Shown: piece by piece, positions 33,931-42,640 of the stretch
Position numbering within the stretch: position 1 is the first letter of the stretch
How the letters are laid out: each line of letters begins with the position of its first letter
Source: CAYLRY01 sp964386535
Lineage (GTDB): Bacteria > Chloroflexota > Dehalococcoidia > Dehalococcoidales > UBA3254
Length of the DNA: 64,000 bases
Direction: 5' to 3'
NCBI GenBank assembly: GCA_964386535.1
Contig: CAYLRY010000002.1
Location: 69,864-133,863, forward strand
Translations under genes and position numbers: made by a program
The notes under the pieces: model-generated
What the model saw: only the letters and a program-made list of their open reading frames with translations
Told to the model about the DNA's origin: nothing
Databases searched by the model: none

Positions 33931-36900
33931 ATGATATTAAAAAATAGATTCAGATTTTTTCTGGTAACAGCCGTGGCAATCATTCTTATCAGCATTCTGT
34001 GTTTTTCTTCCATTCCGGTCAACGCCATATCGATAAGTGTCGGTTCTCCTGTGCCTTCGTCTCCCACCGGCGGCAGTACGGCTTCTTTTACCGTGGTCCT
34101 AAATGTCACTGATCAGGATGTATTACCAGTAAGTTCCGTCAAGCTGGATATTTATAACGTGGATTATCCGTCGGCTTACCGGGATACCTTCACTGATCTG
34201 CCTTTGAATACTACCAGTACTTCGGTTACCAAAACCAGTACCACCAACAGCAGCCATACGCTGACCATTTCAGCCATTGGCACCAACTGGGGCAGCGGGA
34301 CAACTGACAGGTATGGATACGGCACTCTGGACAGCGGCACTACCGGGAACTACTCCTTTGGCAATAGTTTTGGCTACGGCTACAGCGTGGGCGGCGTCTA
34401 TAAGGGCAATGCTTCTCTCACTTATACCGCAGTGTGGAATGTACCCACCAATTTTATTTCCGGCACGTACAAGGCTGAACTGAGGGCCAGTGGAGATTCT
34501 TCCCATGCCTTCCTGGGAAGCAGCACTACTTTCAGCGTTAATGCTTACGGCACCACCCCTACCCTCACCTCCCTCTCAACCTATACCGGTTATACGGGAA
34601 CAACCGTATATGTATACGGTACCAATCTGAACTCTATCAGCACGATATATTTTGGGGGAACGCCGGCCAGCAGCACCACAGTGAATTCTGCCACCATGAT
34701 AACCGCGGTGGTTGGCTCTGGCTCAACCGGCAATGTAAGCGCTCTTTCATCCACTTACGGGACAATCACTTCTTCTCTCTACTTCACCTATTCCACTTCC
34801 ACCGGTAATATCGTTATTACTGATCTTTCAGTTAATTCAGGCACTTATGGTACTACCGTGTTAGTCTTCGGCAGCAATCTTTCCACCATTACCACCATTT
34901 ATTTCGGGGGAACACCGGCTGTCAGCACGGTAGTGAATTCACCCACCCAGATCACCTGTGTGGTGGGATATGGATCCAGCGGCTATGTGACCGGTTATTC
35001 AACAGCATATGGAACGGTGAACTCCACGGTTTATTTTTATTACCTGGGCTCAACCGGGACGCCGGTGATCAGTTCTCTCTCCAGCACAAGCGGTGGTTAT
35101 GGATCAACTATCTATGTTTACGGCTCCAATCTCTCCACAGTCACCACCATCTACTTTGGCAGTACCGCGGCCATCAGCACCACCGTTAATTCATCCACAC
35201 AGATCACGGCAGTGGTGGGTTATGGATCCAGCGGATATGTGACCGGTTACTCATCTACCTATGGTACTATAAACTCTACAGTATATTTTACGTATACAGG
35301 GACTTCATCCTCGGTTGTACTCAGTTCACTCTCCACCTCATCAGGTGGAACTGGCACTACGGTGTATATCTACGGTTCCAATCTTTCCAGCGTAAGTACA
35401 GTCTACTTTGGTGGCACGGCTGCCACCAGCACCGTCGTAAATTCAGCCAGCCAGATCACGGCAGTGGTGGGATCCGGCTCTAGCGGCTATGTAAGCGTCT
35501 ATTCACCTACCTACGGAACTATAACATCCAGTTTATACTTTACCTACACTGGTACTTCATCCTCAGTGGTAATCAGTTCGCTCTCTACCACATCAGGTGG
35601 AACTGGTACCAGCGTGATTATCTACGGTTCCAATCTTTCCAGCGTAAGTACAGTCTATTTCGGTGGCACGGCTGCCACTAGCACCGTCGTAAATTCAGCC
35701 AGCCAGATCACGGCAGTGGTGGGATCCGGCTCTANNNNNNNNNNNNNNNNNNNNNNNNNNNNNNNNNNNNNNNNNNNNNNNNNNNNNNNNNNNNNNNNNN
35801 NNNNNNNNNNNNNNNNNNNNNNNNNNNNNNNNNNCTATTCACCTACCTACGGAACTATAACATCCAGTTTATACTTTACCTACACTGGTTCTTCATCCTC
35901 AGTAGTAATCAGTTCACTCTCTACCACTTCAGGTAGCTATGGAACCAGCGTGATAATCTACGGCTCTAACCTCTCTACCGTGACTACGATCTATTTTGGA
36001 GGTACGGCTGCCACCAGTACCACAGTGAATTCAGCTACCCAGATTACGGCTGTGGTGGGATATGGATCTAGCGGTTATGTAACTGCCTATTCATCAACTT
36101 ACGGTAACATTTCGTCTTCTTTGTATTTTACTTATACCGGGACTGCTACTGCTCCTACCATTACCACTTTTTCACCGACCAGCGGTCAAATCGGAACCTC
36201 AGTGATTATTACTGGCAATAATCTTTCCAATGCCTCATCTGTTTCTTTTGGAGGTACGGCTGCTCAGAGTTATACCGTTAACTCAGCTACACAGATAACG
36301 GCTGTAGTAGGCACCGGTGCCAGCGGTGCGGTCAGTGTTACCACTCCCTATGGGACGGCCACCCTTGGTGGGTTTAATTTCACCTCTACCACAGCCTCGA
36401 CGTCATTAACAGGAAAAGTAGACAGCGCCGGGAAATTTAATACCGATGTAACGGCCAGTTCACCAGATAATCTAGCCTCGGTCACTATAGCATCCGGGGT
36501 CACGGGTAAACTCGGCGGGGCAGCTTTAACTCAGATTAGCGTTACTAAGGTTGACACGGAAAATGTTCCCGGGGTTCCTACTGCATCCGGTTTGGTATCA
36601 GGCGCTTATGATTTTAGCCCCAATGGAGCTACTTTTGATAAACCAGTAACTATCAGCTTAACTTACGATAGCTCATTGCTGCCTGCTGGTGTGGCGGAAT
36701 CTTCCATCTTTGCCTGCTGGTGGGATTCCAGCAGTAACAAATGGGTCAGTCTTTCAAGTAAAGTAGATACAGTCAATAAGAAAGTCTCAGCACAAATTGA
36801 TCACTTCACTATTTTCTCGGTTATGGGCTCAACACAAAAAGCTACTTTTGGAGTAAGTGATTTACAGATTTCTCCGAAGGAAGTCCAGGCGGGTAAAGAA

Positions 36901-37356
36901 GTTACCATCAGTGTAATCGTAGGTAATGTTGGACTGGTTTCGGGAAGCTATGAAGTTAACCTGATTATAAATGGGAAGGTGGAGTCTGTTAAAAAGGTGG
37001 AAAACGTACCCGGTGGAAACAGCATGAAAGTCAACTTCACCTACACTCCTAAAACCGCCGGCACCTATAAAGCGGAAGTAGACTATCTGAATGGGACCTT
37101 TACTGTTACCGCAGCACCGACCACACCGGCTGTTACCACCACTCCTGCGACTACCACACCACCTACTACCACTATTAAACCGACTACCACCACTGCGGCA
37201 ACGACCCCGGCGGTTACTACTACAAAGCCAACTCCTACCGATGAACCATCCGGTGGCGTCAACTGGTGGTTAATTGGAGGAGTGATTGTAATCTTCCTTA
37301 TCATTGTGTGGATTATTTATCGTGTTATAATCTATCAACGAAAACAAATAAAATAA
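33931..37356 (+). CDS. IPT/TIG-repeat surface protein with C-terminal membrane anchor
   Basis: At least 1141 residues, with an assembly gap inside. In order: a signal peptide (about 1-34, LVTAVAIILISILCFSS); a Ser/Thr/Tyr-rich domain; seven visible IPT/TIG repeats of about 84 residues from residue 210, each opening with a (I/L)(S/T)(S/T)LS...G.TVY(V/I)YG pattern; a beta domain ending IDHFTIFSVM; a CARDB-like domain (GVSDLQISPKEVQAGKEVT); a Thr/Pro-rich linker; one membrane helix (about 1110-1132) and a short basic tail. No LPXTG is present, so anchoring is by the helix. Such proteins form adhesive or S-layer-like stalks outside the cell. The very high identity of the central repeats points to recent unit duplication. 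Confidence 0.85.
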   Translation: MILKNRFRFFLVTAVAIILISILCFSSIPVNAISISVGSPVPSSPTGGSTASFTVVLNVTDQDVLPVSSVKLDIYNVDYPSAYRDTFTDLPLNTTSTSVTKTSTTNSSHTLTISAIGTNWGSGTTDRYGYGTLDSGTTGNYSFGNSFGYGYSVGGVYKGNASLTYTAVWNVPTNFISGTYKAELRASGDSSHAFLGSSTTFSVNAYGTTPTLTSLSTYTGYTGTTVYVYGTNLNSISTIYFGGTPASSTTVNSATMITAVVGSGSTGNVSALSSTYGTITSSLYFTYSTSTGNIVITDLSVNSGTYGTTVLVFGSNLSTITTIYFGGTPAVSTVVNSPTQITCVVGYGSSGYVTGYSTAYGTVNSTVYFYYLGSTGTPVISSLSSTSGGYGSTIYVYGSNLSTVTTIYFGSTAAISTTVNSSTQITAVVGYGSSGYVTGYSSTYGTINSTVYFTYTGTSSSVVLSSLSTSSGGTGTTVYIYGSNLSSVSTVYFGGTAATSTVVNSASQITAVVGSGSSGYVSVYSPTYGTITSSLYFTYTGTSSSVVISSLSTTSGGTGTSVIIYGSNLSSVSTVYFGGTAATSTVVNSASQITAVVGSGSXXXXXXXXXXXXXXXXXXXXXXXXXXXXXXXXXXYSPTYGTITSSLYFTYTGSSSSVVISSLSTTSGSYGTSVIIYGSNLSTVTTIYFGGTAATSTTVNSATQITAVVGYGSSGYVTAYSSTYGNISSSLYFTYTGTATAPTITTFSPTSGQIGTSVIITGNNLSNASSVSFGGTAAQSYTVNSATQITAVVGTGASGAVSVTTPYGTATLGGFNFTSTTASTSLTGKVDSAGKFNTDVTASSPDNLASVTIASGVTGKLGGAALTQISVTKVDTENVPGVPTASGLVSGAYDFSPNGATFDKPVTISLTYDSSLLPAGVAESSIFACWWDSSSNKWVSLSSKVDTVNKKVSAQIDHFTIFSVMGSTQKATFGVSDLQISPKEVQAGKEVTISVIVGNVGLVSGSYEVNLIINGKVESVKKVENVPGGNSMKVNFTYTPKTAGTYKAEVDYLNGTFTVTAAPTTPAVTTTPATTTPPTTTIKPTTTTAATTPAVTTTKPTPTDEPSGGVNWWLIGGVIVIFLIIVWIIYRVIIYQRKQIK
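34558..36390 (+). repeat. tandem 252-bp (84-codon) IPT/TIG repeats
   Basis: Seven recognisable units, with the fourth and fifth nearly identical at DNA level: CGTAAGTACA recurs at 35391 and 35643, exactly 252 bp apart. The identity is high enough to break assembly, which explains the N run. Outer units are more diverged, as expected if expansion happens in the middle. Confidence 0.85.
35735..35834. other. assembly gap of 100 N inside the repeat array
   Basis: A placeholder run of exactly 100 N, flanked on both sides by parts of the same repeat unit. Comparison with the previous unit shows that only 16 nt are needed to rejoin the flanks, so the true gap is probably 16 nt plus a whole number of 252-bp units. 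Confidence 0.95.
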
Positions 37357-37407
37357 CCAGGAAACCTTGGGTGATATAGTTTAACCCCAGAGTTTTGAAT
37401 AAGACTT

Positions 37408-37480
37408 ACCCGCAAATTGATCTTTCCAGTTTGCGGGTTTAGTATTTTTATACTATGTATAAAAATACTAAACCCGCAAA
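37408..37480 (+). terminator. overlapping alternative hairpins after the surface-protein gene
   Basis: Arm 37408-37416 (ACCCGCAAA) can pair with 37430-37438 (TTTGCGGGT), followed by a T-rich run, as in a terminator. The segment 37430-37453 also pairs perfectly over 24 bp with 37457-37480, with a 3-nt loop. The two hairpins share one arm and exclude each other. It lies between the surface-protein gene and an enoyl-CoA hydratase-like gene on the same strand. Confidence 0.7.
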
Positions 37481-37571
37481 ATAGAGACTATGCTGGTTAA
37501 CCCTAAGAAGAGCGTGATGGACCAACCACACCAATAAAGAGCGGAATCTTATCTTCTAAAAGGAGTTGTTT

Positions 37572-38336
37572 ATGCATTACGAAAATTTAATTGTAGAAAG
37601 AGAGAGCGGTCTTTTCCTAATCACCTTTAACCGTCCCCAGGTAATGAATGCCCTGAGTCCGGCTCTACTGGAGGAACTCAAGGAAGCTATTCTTGAAGCA
37701 GGAGAAGATCGAGGTACAGCGGTGGTAGTGATTACCGGCAGTGGCAGAGCTTTTTCGTCAGGAGCCGATCTGCAATCGCTGGGTGATATCAAGCTGGAGA
37801 ACGGCCGCGTAGGCTCTGTAATCGATGCAGCGGCCAACAGCGTCATTGAAACCATACAGAACATATCAAAAGTAGTAATAGCCATGGTTAACGGGCATTG
37901 TTATACAGGTGCGCTGGAAATAGTCTTGGCCTGTGACCTGGTAGTGGCTTCAGAGGAAGCCAGGTTTGGCGATACGCATGTACGGTGGGGTATCCGCCCG
38001 AGTTGGGGCATGAGCCAGCGGTTGCCCAGGGCTGTGGGATGGCTAAAAGCTAAAGAACTGTCTTTTACGGCGGAAACCATTACTGCTCGTCAGGCTGAGA
38101 ATATCGGATTGGTCAATATTACCGTGCCGGCAGATAAACTGGAAGAGACCGTCAGGGACTTAGTTAGAAAAATATCAGCCAATAGTCTGGAAGCCATCGC
38201 GGCCTATAAATTTCTTTATAATCATACCATGAAAGACACGCTGCAAAAGGGCCTTGAATTCGAAAAATATACTGAATTCAATATCAGCGATACCCAGACC
38301 AGAGTGGATAGTTTCCGTAAAAAGAAAAGCAAATGA
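37572..38336 (+). CDS. enoyl-CoA hydratase/isomerase family protein, atypical active site
   Basis: A 254-residue crotonase-fold protein; AGGAG lies 6 nt before ATG 37572. GSGRAFSSGADL forms the CoA-binding and oxyanion loop and TGALEIVLACD the second oxyanion segment, retaining the first catalytic Glu. Where hydratases carry the second Glu (usually PE before a Gly-Leu stretch), this protein reads FGDTHVRWGIRPSWG, with His in that place. It may therefore be an isomerase, hydrolase or lyase of the family rather than a hydratase. It is on the opposite strand to the acyl-CoA operon that follows, so it is regulated separately. Confidence 0.85.
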   Translation: MHYENLIVERESGLFLITFNRPQVMNALSPALLEELKEAILEAGEDRGTAVVVITGSGRAFSSGADLQSLGDIKLENGRVGSVIDAAANSVIETIQNISKVVIAMVNGHCYTGALEIVLACDLVVASEEARFGDTHVRWGIRPSWGMSQRLPRAVGWLKAKELSFTAETITARQAENIGLVNITVPADKLEETVRDLVRKISANSLEAIAAYKFLYNHTMKDTLQKGLEFEKYTEFNISDTQTRVDSFRKKKSK

Positions 38337-38491
38337 CAAGGAATGAGTTAACCGTAAAATAATTTCTGTAACACCCAAATGTGCATATTCACGATGCCTC
38401 AGATAGTCAGAGTCCTGAGGATTGAGGGGAAGCAGCTCGCACCGTGCTATAATACATTCTTTCGCCGCGACCAGGATGGGGTTTCAAGCCT

Positions 38492-38776
38492 TTAAGCCCG
38501 CTGGCTATTCCTTTTTTGTTTGTCCAAGGAAGAAAGATAGCCGCCGTAATAGCCGATGGTCATTAGAATCAGGTCATGCATATATAATTTCCTATTTTTT
38601 CCAACTATTAATTCCATGCAGAACTCCCTGGTAGCTGAGATGGCCTCTTCAACCCTGGCTTTTTCAGCATCTTCTAATTCGCATTCAGGGTTATTAAAGA
38701 TCCCTTCTTTGAATTCCCGCAGGTATTCCAGAATAAGTTCAGGAGTGGCGATGTCCTCATCTTTCCATTGCACCAT
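38492..38776 (-). CDS. hypothetical protein, 94 residues
   Basis: Starts at ATG 38774-38776, with AAGGAG 8 nt upstream. Mostly helical and acidic in the first 45 residues (ELILEYLREFKEGIFNN, ECELEDAEKARVEEAIS), then a basic segment and a tyrosine-rich end (MTIGYYGGYLSSLDK). No membrane segment or metal motif. I do not recognise the family. It lies downstream of the acyl-CoA operon but behind a strong terminator, so it is probably transcribed on its own. Confidence 0.55.
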   Translation of the reverse strand: MVQWKDEDIATPELILEYLREFKEGIFNNPECELEDAEKARVEEAISATREFCMELIVGKNRKLYMHDLILMTIGYYGGYLSSLDKQKRNSQRA

Positions 38777-38818
38777 AAAGGCTGCTCCTTAGAAAATGGT
38801 TGTAATTAATAAAAACTA

Positions 38819-38858
38819 AGGATGGCTGACCGTTGCTTAAAGCCAAGTCAGCCATCCT
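38819..38858 (-). terminator. terminator of the acyl-CoA operon
   Basis: A perfect 12-bp stem (arms 38819-38830 and 38847-38858, AGGATGGCTGAC and its complement) with a 16-nt loop. Read on the minus strand it is followed by TTAGTTTTTATT. It sits 20 nt after the stop of the last acyl-CoA dehydrogenase gene. Confidence 0.85.
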
Positions 38859-38877
38859 CTACAGTTATTGATTTTTG

Positions 38878-40020
38878 TTAAAGACCCAGATATACGGCTA
38901 AACGTTTCCGGTGGTAGTTGGGATCTCCCAAATAGGAATATAGAGTCTTGGATTTCTTACTCCAGAGATAGAGAGGGTATTTTTTATCCACGCCTATACC
39001 GGCATGTACCTCATGTCCCAGGTGACCGCATTCCAGGAAGGCTTCACTGGCGACAGTCTTGGCCAGGGATACAGCCGCTGACTGTTCTGCTTCAGATTTG
39101 TTAGTATCCAGCTTCCAGAGTGCTTCATTGGTAGTCCAGCGGGCTCTTTCAAGCTGGTTGGCTTGTTCTATGATATAGCCTTGTACCCATTGAAAGGCTC
39201 CGATTGGTTGACCAAATTGCACCCTGGTCTGAGCATACTGGACGGTCAGGTCTAGCAGATACTGGCAGCCACCCACCATATAAGCACAGAGAATAGCTGT
39301 GGATTGATTCAAAGGTTTAACCATTGCAGGCCAGGCGTTGTTTTTTTCTCCCAGGATATTGGACGCCGGTACCGTTACGTTGTTAAAGGTCAAATCGTTA
39401 AGCTTCTCCCCGGTAAATCCTGACAGACTGCGGCAGGATAGACCCGGCGAGTTTTTATCTACCAAAAACAGAGTAATTCCTTTTGAAGGATCTCCATTTT
39501 CCTCAGTCCTGGTTACACAGATTAACTGATCAGCTATTTGAGCATCAGGAACAAAACGTTTTGTGCCGTTAAGGACATAATCATCTCCATTTGGCATTGC
39601 TTTAAGATGGATACACTCAGGGCCCCAGCCATAGTCCGGTTCGGTCAGGGCCAGTGTAAGGATTTTCTCTCCGCTGCCGATCGCGGTCAGTAAATCCTGT
39701 TTTTGCTCAGCGCTTCCAAGGGCTTTAATAATCGTTCCGCAAAGCACTGATGATAAAAAGAAAGTACCAGGCACCAGTGCCTGTCCCATTTCCTCATAAA
39801 TAATAGCCAGATCAAGCAAACTGCTATCCATCCCACCACAGGATTCAGGAAATATCATACTTAGCCATCCCATATCGGCGATCTTACGCCATAAATCAGG
39901 TGAAAAACCATTATCGCTCTGGTCTATTTGTTTCATTGCCGTCCAAGTACATTCGTTTTTTAAGAAATCACGGGCGGCGCTTTTTAGCATTTTTTGTTCT
40001 TCATTAAGAGACAAATCCAT
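38878..40020 (-). CDS. acyl-CoA dehydrogenase, small-type subunit lacking the GGT-E-Q motif
   Basis: A 380-residue acyl-CoA dehydrogenase-fold protein. The N-terminal helical domain (LSLNEEQKMLKSAARDFLK), the middle beta domain (LALTEPDYGWGPE, VLNGTKRFV) and the C-terminal helical domain are all present. The usual C-terminal flavin motif GGTxExQ is replaced by SYLGDPNYHRKR. The adjacent dehydrogenase retains that motif, so the two probably form a heteromer sharing FAD sites, as in steroid side-chain enzymes ChsE1-ChsE2. Last gene of the minus-strand operon, 20 nt behind its partner. Confidence 0.9.
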   Translation of the reverse strand: MDLSLNEEQKMLKSAARDFLKNECTWTAMKQIDQSDNGFSPDLWRKIADMGWLSMIFPESCGGMDSSLLDLAIIYEEMGQALVPGTFFLSSVLCGTIIKALGSAEQKQDLLTAIGSGEKILTLALTEPDYGWGPECIHLKAMPNGDDYVLNGTKRFVPDAQIADQLICVTRTEENGDPSKGITLFLVDKNSPGLSCRSLSGFTGEKLNDLTFNNVTVPASNILGEKNNAWPAMVKPLNQSTAILCAYMVGGCQYLLDLTVQYAQTRVQFGQPIGAFQWVQGYIIEQANQLERARWTTNEALWKLDTNKSEAEQSAAVSLAKTVASEAFLECGHLGHEVHAGIGVDKKYPLYLWSKKSKTLYSYLGDPNYHRKRLAVYLGL

Positions 40021-40040
40021 TAATATTTCCTCCTGTTCAT

Positions 40041-41255
40041 CTATTTCCTGGCAGTCTTGGCGCCGCGACCTAAGCCCAGTCCACGAGCCATCATAATTTG
40101 CTGCATTTCAGGAGTACCGCCAAAGTGGGTACAATCGCAATTGCGAATCTGATATTCAACCTCTCCTCGTAATAGTTGAAGCTCAGGATCATCCAGAAGT
40201 GCTGCAGGCCCCAGTATACCAATTAAAGCTCTCCCCATTTGAGGTGAATGACGTTTTTGATGTAAATAGGACTGCGTTCCGGTATAACGTTCGGGAGTTA
40301 TTTGCCCCTTAGCCATGGCATAATTGCGGAGCCCCCAAAGCCGGCTGATGTTTTGTTCAATATACAGGTCAATCAGCATTTGCTGTACAGCAGGATCGCT
40401 GCTCAGCGACTGGCCGTTTCTGGTATTGTTTTTGCAGTAATCTATTACCTTTGAAATAAAGGAGGTGCGCGGTACTGCCGAGCCTTCTCCCCCACGTTCG
40501 ACACCCAGGGTAGCCTGGCTTACCGCCCATCCTTTGCCTCTGGCTCCGATAAGACGGTCGGCTGGGCAGCGAACATCTTCACAGATTACCTCCCATTTTT
40601 GACCGGTAACAGAGGATACCAGATCAAGCGGGGTGCAGTGAATTCCGGGAAGGTCAGCAGGTATAAAAAAGGCGCTGATATTCTCATGCCTGGGCGCCTG
40701 GGGATCGGTCACCGCCAGCCAGTAAAAATAATCTGGAGGTATTGGATCTTCACCTACGAAAACCTTGGTGCCATTAATAATATAGACGTCTCCATTTTGC
40801 ACCGCAGTGCTTTTCAGTGAAGCCAGGTCGCTGCCGGCATCAGGTTCAGTAAAGCATTGCCAGCCAATAACTTCACCCTTCAGCAGGGGTACCAAGAGCC
40901 TCTTTTTTTGATCCTCTGTGCCATATGCCATAATACCTGAAGTATGAATTCCCGATACTTCAGGGAGCAAAATCCAGCGGCCTTCTTCAGCTATTTTATT
41001 AAACTCTTCGATGAGAATGAAACAATGCTCCGAATCAAGTCCCCCGCCGCCGTATTGCTTGGGGTATTTAGGGGCAAACCATCCTTTAGCTCCCAGTTTG
41101 CGTTGCATTTCCCTACCCTTTTTATAATTTTCAGGGGAAAGCAATGTACGGGCAGCATGGTTTAAGGGCTCTTTTAAGGCATTTTCTTCGATGAAGGTAC
41201 GTACCTCACGGCGAAAGGCTTCAAGTTCACTCGAAAAATGGAATTCAAAATCCAT
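40041..41255 (-). CDS. acyl-CoA dehydrogenase with intact C-terminal flavin motif
   Basis: A 404-residue protein starting at ATG 41253-41255, with AAGGAGG 7 nt upstream; an in-frame start at 41288 is less likely. CFTEPDAGSDLASL is the flavin/substrate loop of the beta domain and THFGGTPEMQQIMMARGLGL the C-terminal flavin motif. It introduces a 2,3 double bond into an acyl-CoA and passes electrons to an electron-transferring flavoprotein, which is not encoded here. The sequence style (YPKQYGGGGLD near residue 60) is that of the bulky-substrate branch used for aromatic or steroid side chains. It pairs with the next gene. Confidence 0.92.
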   Translation of the reverse strand: MDFEFHFSSELEAFRREVRTFIEENALKEPLNHAARTLLSPENYKKGREMQRKLGAKGWFAPKYPKQYGGGGLDSEHCFILIEEFNKIAEEGRWILLPEVSGIHTSGIMAYGTEDQKKRLLVPLLKGEVIGWQCFTEPDAGSDLASLKSTAVQNGDVYIINGTKVFVGEDPIPPDYFYWLAVTDPQAPRHENISAFFIPADLPGIHCTPLDLVSSVTGQKWEVICEDVRCPADRLIGARGKGWAVSQATLGVERGGEGSAVPRTSFISKVIDYCKNNTRNGQSLSSDPAVQQMLIDLYIEQNISRLWGLRNYAMAKGQITPERYTGTQSYLHQKRHSPQMGRALIGILGPAALLDDPELQLLRGEVEYQIRNCDCTHFGGTPEMQQIMMARGLGLGRGAKTARK

Positions 41256-41330
41256 AATGGTTCCTCCTTTGTGATAGAGAACGATCAAATTCGGTGTTAA
41301 TTAAAAATGTAAATAACAAATGTTTTAATA

Positions 41331-42596
41331 TTAATAAATAACTTGAATTTGTTCCAGCCGGGTTATTTCTTCCGGGGACAGATTCAGCAGTTTTTTAAAG
41401 ACATAATCATTATGCTCTCCCAGCACTGAGGTTGTCTTACCTGGAGATCGCTGTCCCTCGCTCATATGAACCGGAATCCCCGAGATGTCTATTTTCCCCA
41501 GACGCGGTAAATTTTGTTCTATCATGAATCCCTGGTTCCTGAGCTGAAGGTCATAGTACACATCCTCATTGTTTTGGACTGCACCAGCAGCCACGCCGAA
41601 AAATTGTAGCATTTTCATAACCTGGTGTGGTGTATATTGCCTGGTCCATTTTTCAATATTCTTATCGAGATCATCTGCATTTTTTAAACGGTTTTCCATA
41701 TTTTGGAACCTGACATCTTCGGTCCATTTGGGATACTCCAGAGCTGCACAAAATTGCCTCCAATCAGTTTCATCCAAAACCGCAATAACACACCAGCAGT
41801 CTTCGCCCTTACATGGATAACAATTGTAAGGGGCAAATTGAGGATGACGGTTACCTCTCGGTGGTGTTACCCGTTTGTTAATAGCATAGTCAAGGTAGGT
41901 AGGTCCTAGGACAGAGATGGTGGCTTCAGCCTGGGACAATTCGAGATGCTGGCCCTTTCCCGTACTGGCTCTATATAACAGGGCTCCAACAATGGCTGCC
42001 GCGGCTTCAGCTCCTGCAATATAGTCGCCAATAAAACCGCTGGCCATTCTATCTGTAGGTGGCGTTTCAGGATGAGCCCAGGCATATGTAAAGCCTGACA
42101 TGGTAAGTAAATTCATGCCCCAGGTGGTCCAATCCTGTTTAGGACCCTGGCCGAATGAAGGCAAATTGGCTACGATGATATCTTCCCTTATCTGTTTCAA
42201 ATGAGGATAGTCAAAACCCCATTTCGGCATCACACCGTAACTAAAATTGTCTACCACTACATCGCTGATTTTGACTATTTTTTTAAATATTTCTCTTCCT
42301 TCCGGTTTAGCCATATTCAGCGTAATACTGAGTTTGTCATGGTTATATTCAGCATAGGTCGGCCCCACCAGCAGGCCAATATCCACCTGGGAAAAATCAA
42401 TAAACCTTTCAGGAGCCATGGGTATACCTTCGGCTCCTACAGGCCCCCATGGGCCATTACGTCTGAAACCAAGATGCAATCTGGATTCAATCCTAATGAC
42501 TTCCGCGCCGCAACTGGTCAATAACATGGTAGTAAACGGTCCGATAATGGAATCGGTAAGATCAAGTACCCTGATTCCTTCTAAAGCAAAAGTCAC
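41331..42596 (-). CDS. family III (CaiB/BaiF) CoA-transferase subunit with catalytic Asp
   Basis: A 421-residue protein. The N-terminal IRVLDLTDSIIGPFTTMLL and AEVIRIE segments and the SITLNMAKPEGREIF stretch are typical of CaiB/BaiF/formyl-CoA transferases. FIGDYIAGAEAAAAIVGAL contains Asp191 at the position of the nucleophilic Asp that carries the acyl-anhydride intermediate. It would move CoA from a donor such as succinyl-CoA to an organic acid. The upstream neighbour is a second subunit of the same fold without the Asp, a layout seen in benzylsuccinate CoA-transferase BbsEF. Family III enzymes are interlocked dimers, so a heterodimer is likely. Confidence 0.9.
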   Translation of the reverse strand: MTFALEGIRVLDLTDSIIGPFTTMLLTSCGAEVIRIESRLHLGFRRNGPWGPVGAEGIPMAPERFIDFSQVDIGLLVGPTYAEYNHDKLSITLNMAKPEGREIFKKIVKISDVVVDNFSYGVMPKWGFDYPHLKQIREDIIVANLPSFGQGPKQDWTTWGMNLLTMSGFTYAWAHPETPPTDRMASGFIGDYIAGAEAAAAIVGALLYRASTGKGQHLELSQAEATISVLGPTYLDYAINKRVTPPRGNRHPQFAPYNCYPCKGEDCWCVIAVLDETDWRQFCAALEYPKWTEDVRFQNMENRLKNADDLDKNIEKWTRQYTPHQVMKMLQFFGVAAGAVQNNEDVYYDLQLRNQGFMIEQNLPRLGKIDISGIPVHMSEGQRSPGKTTSVLGEHNDYVFKKLLNLSPEEITRLEQIQVIY

Positions 42597-42640
42597 TTGA
42601 ACATGCTCCTTCTTATCCCGATTAATATGAAATATACCAT

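Noticed and set aside
35300..36120. Regular repeats that could suggest a CRISPR or satellite array
   Set aside because: The repeat is 252 bp, in frame, and encodes IPT/TIG domains; there are no short repeats with unique spacers.
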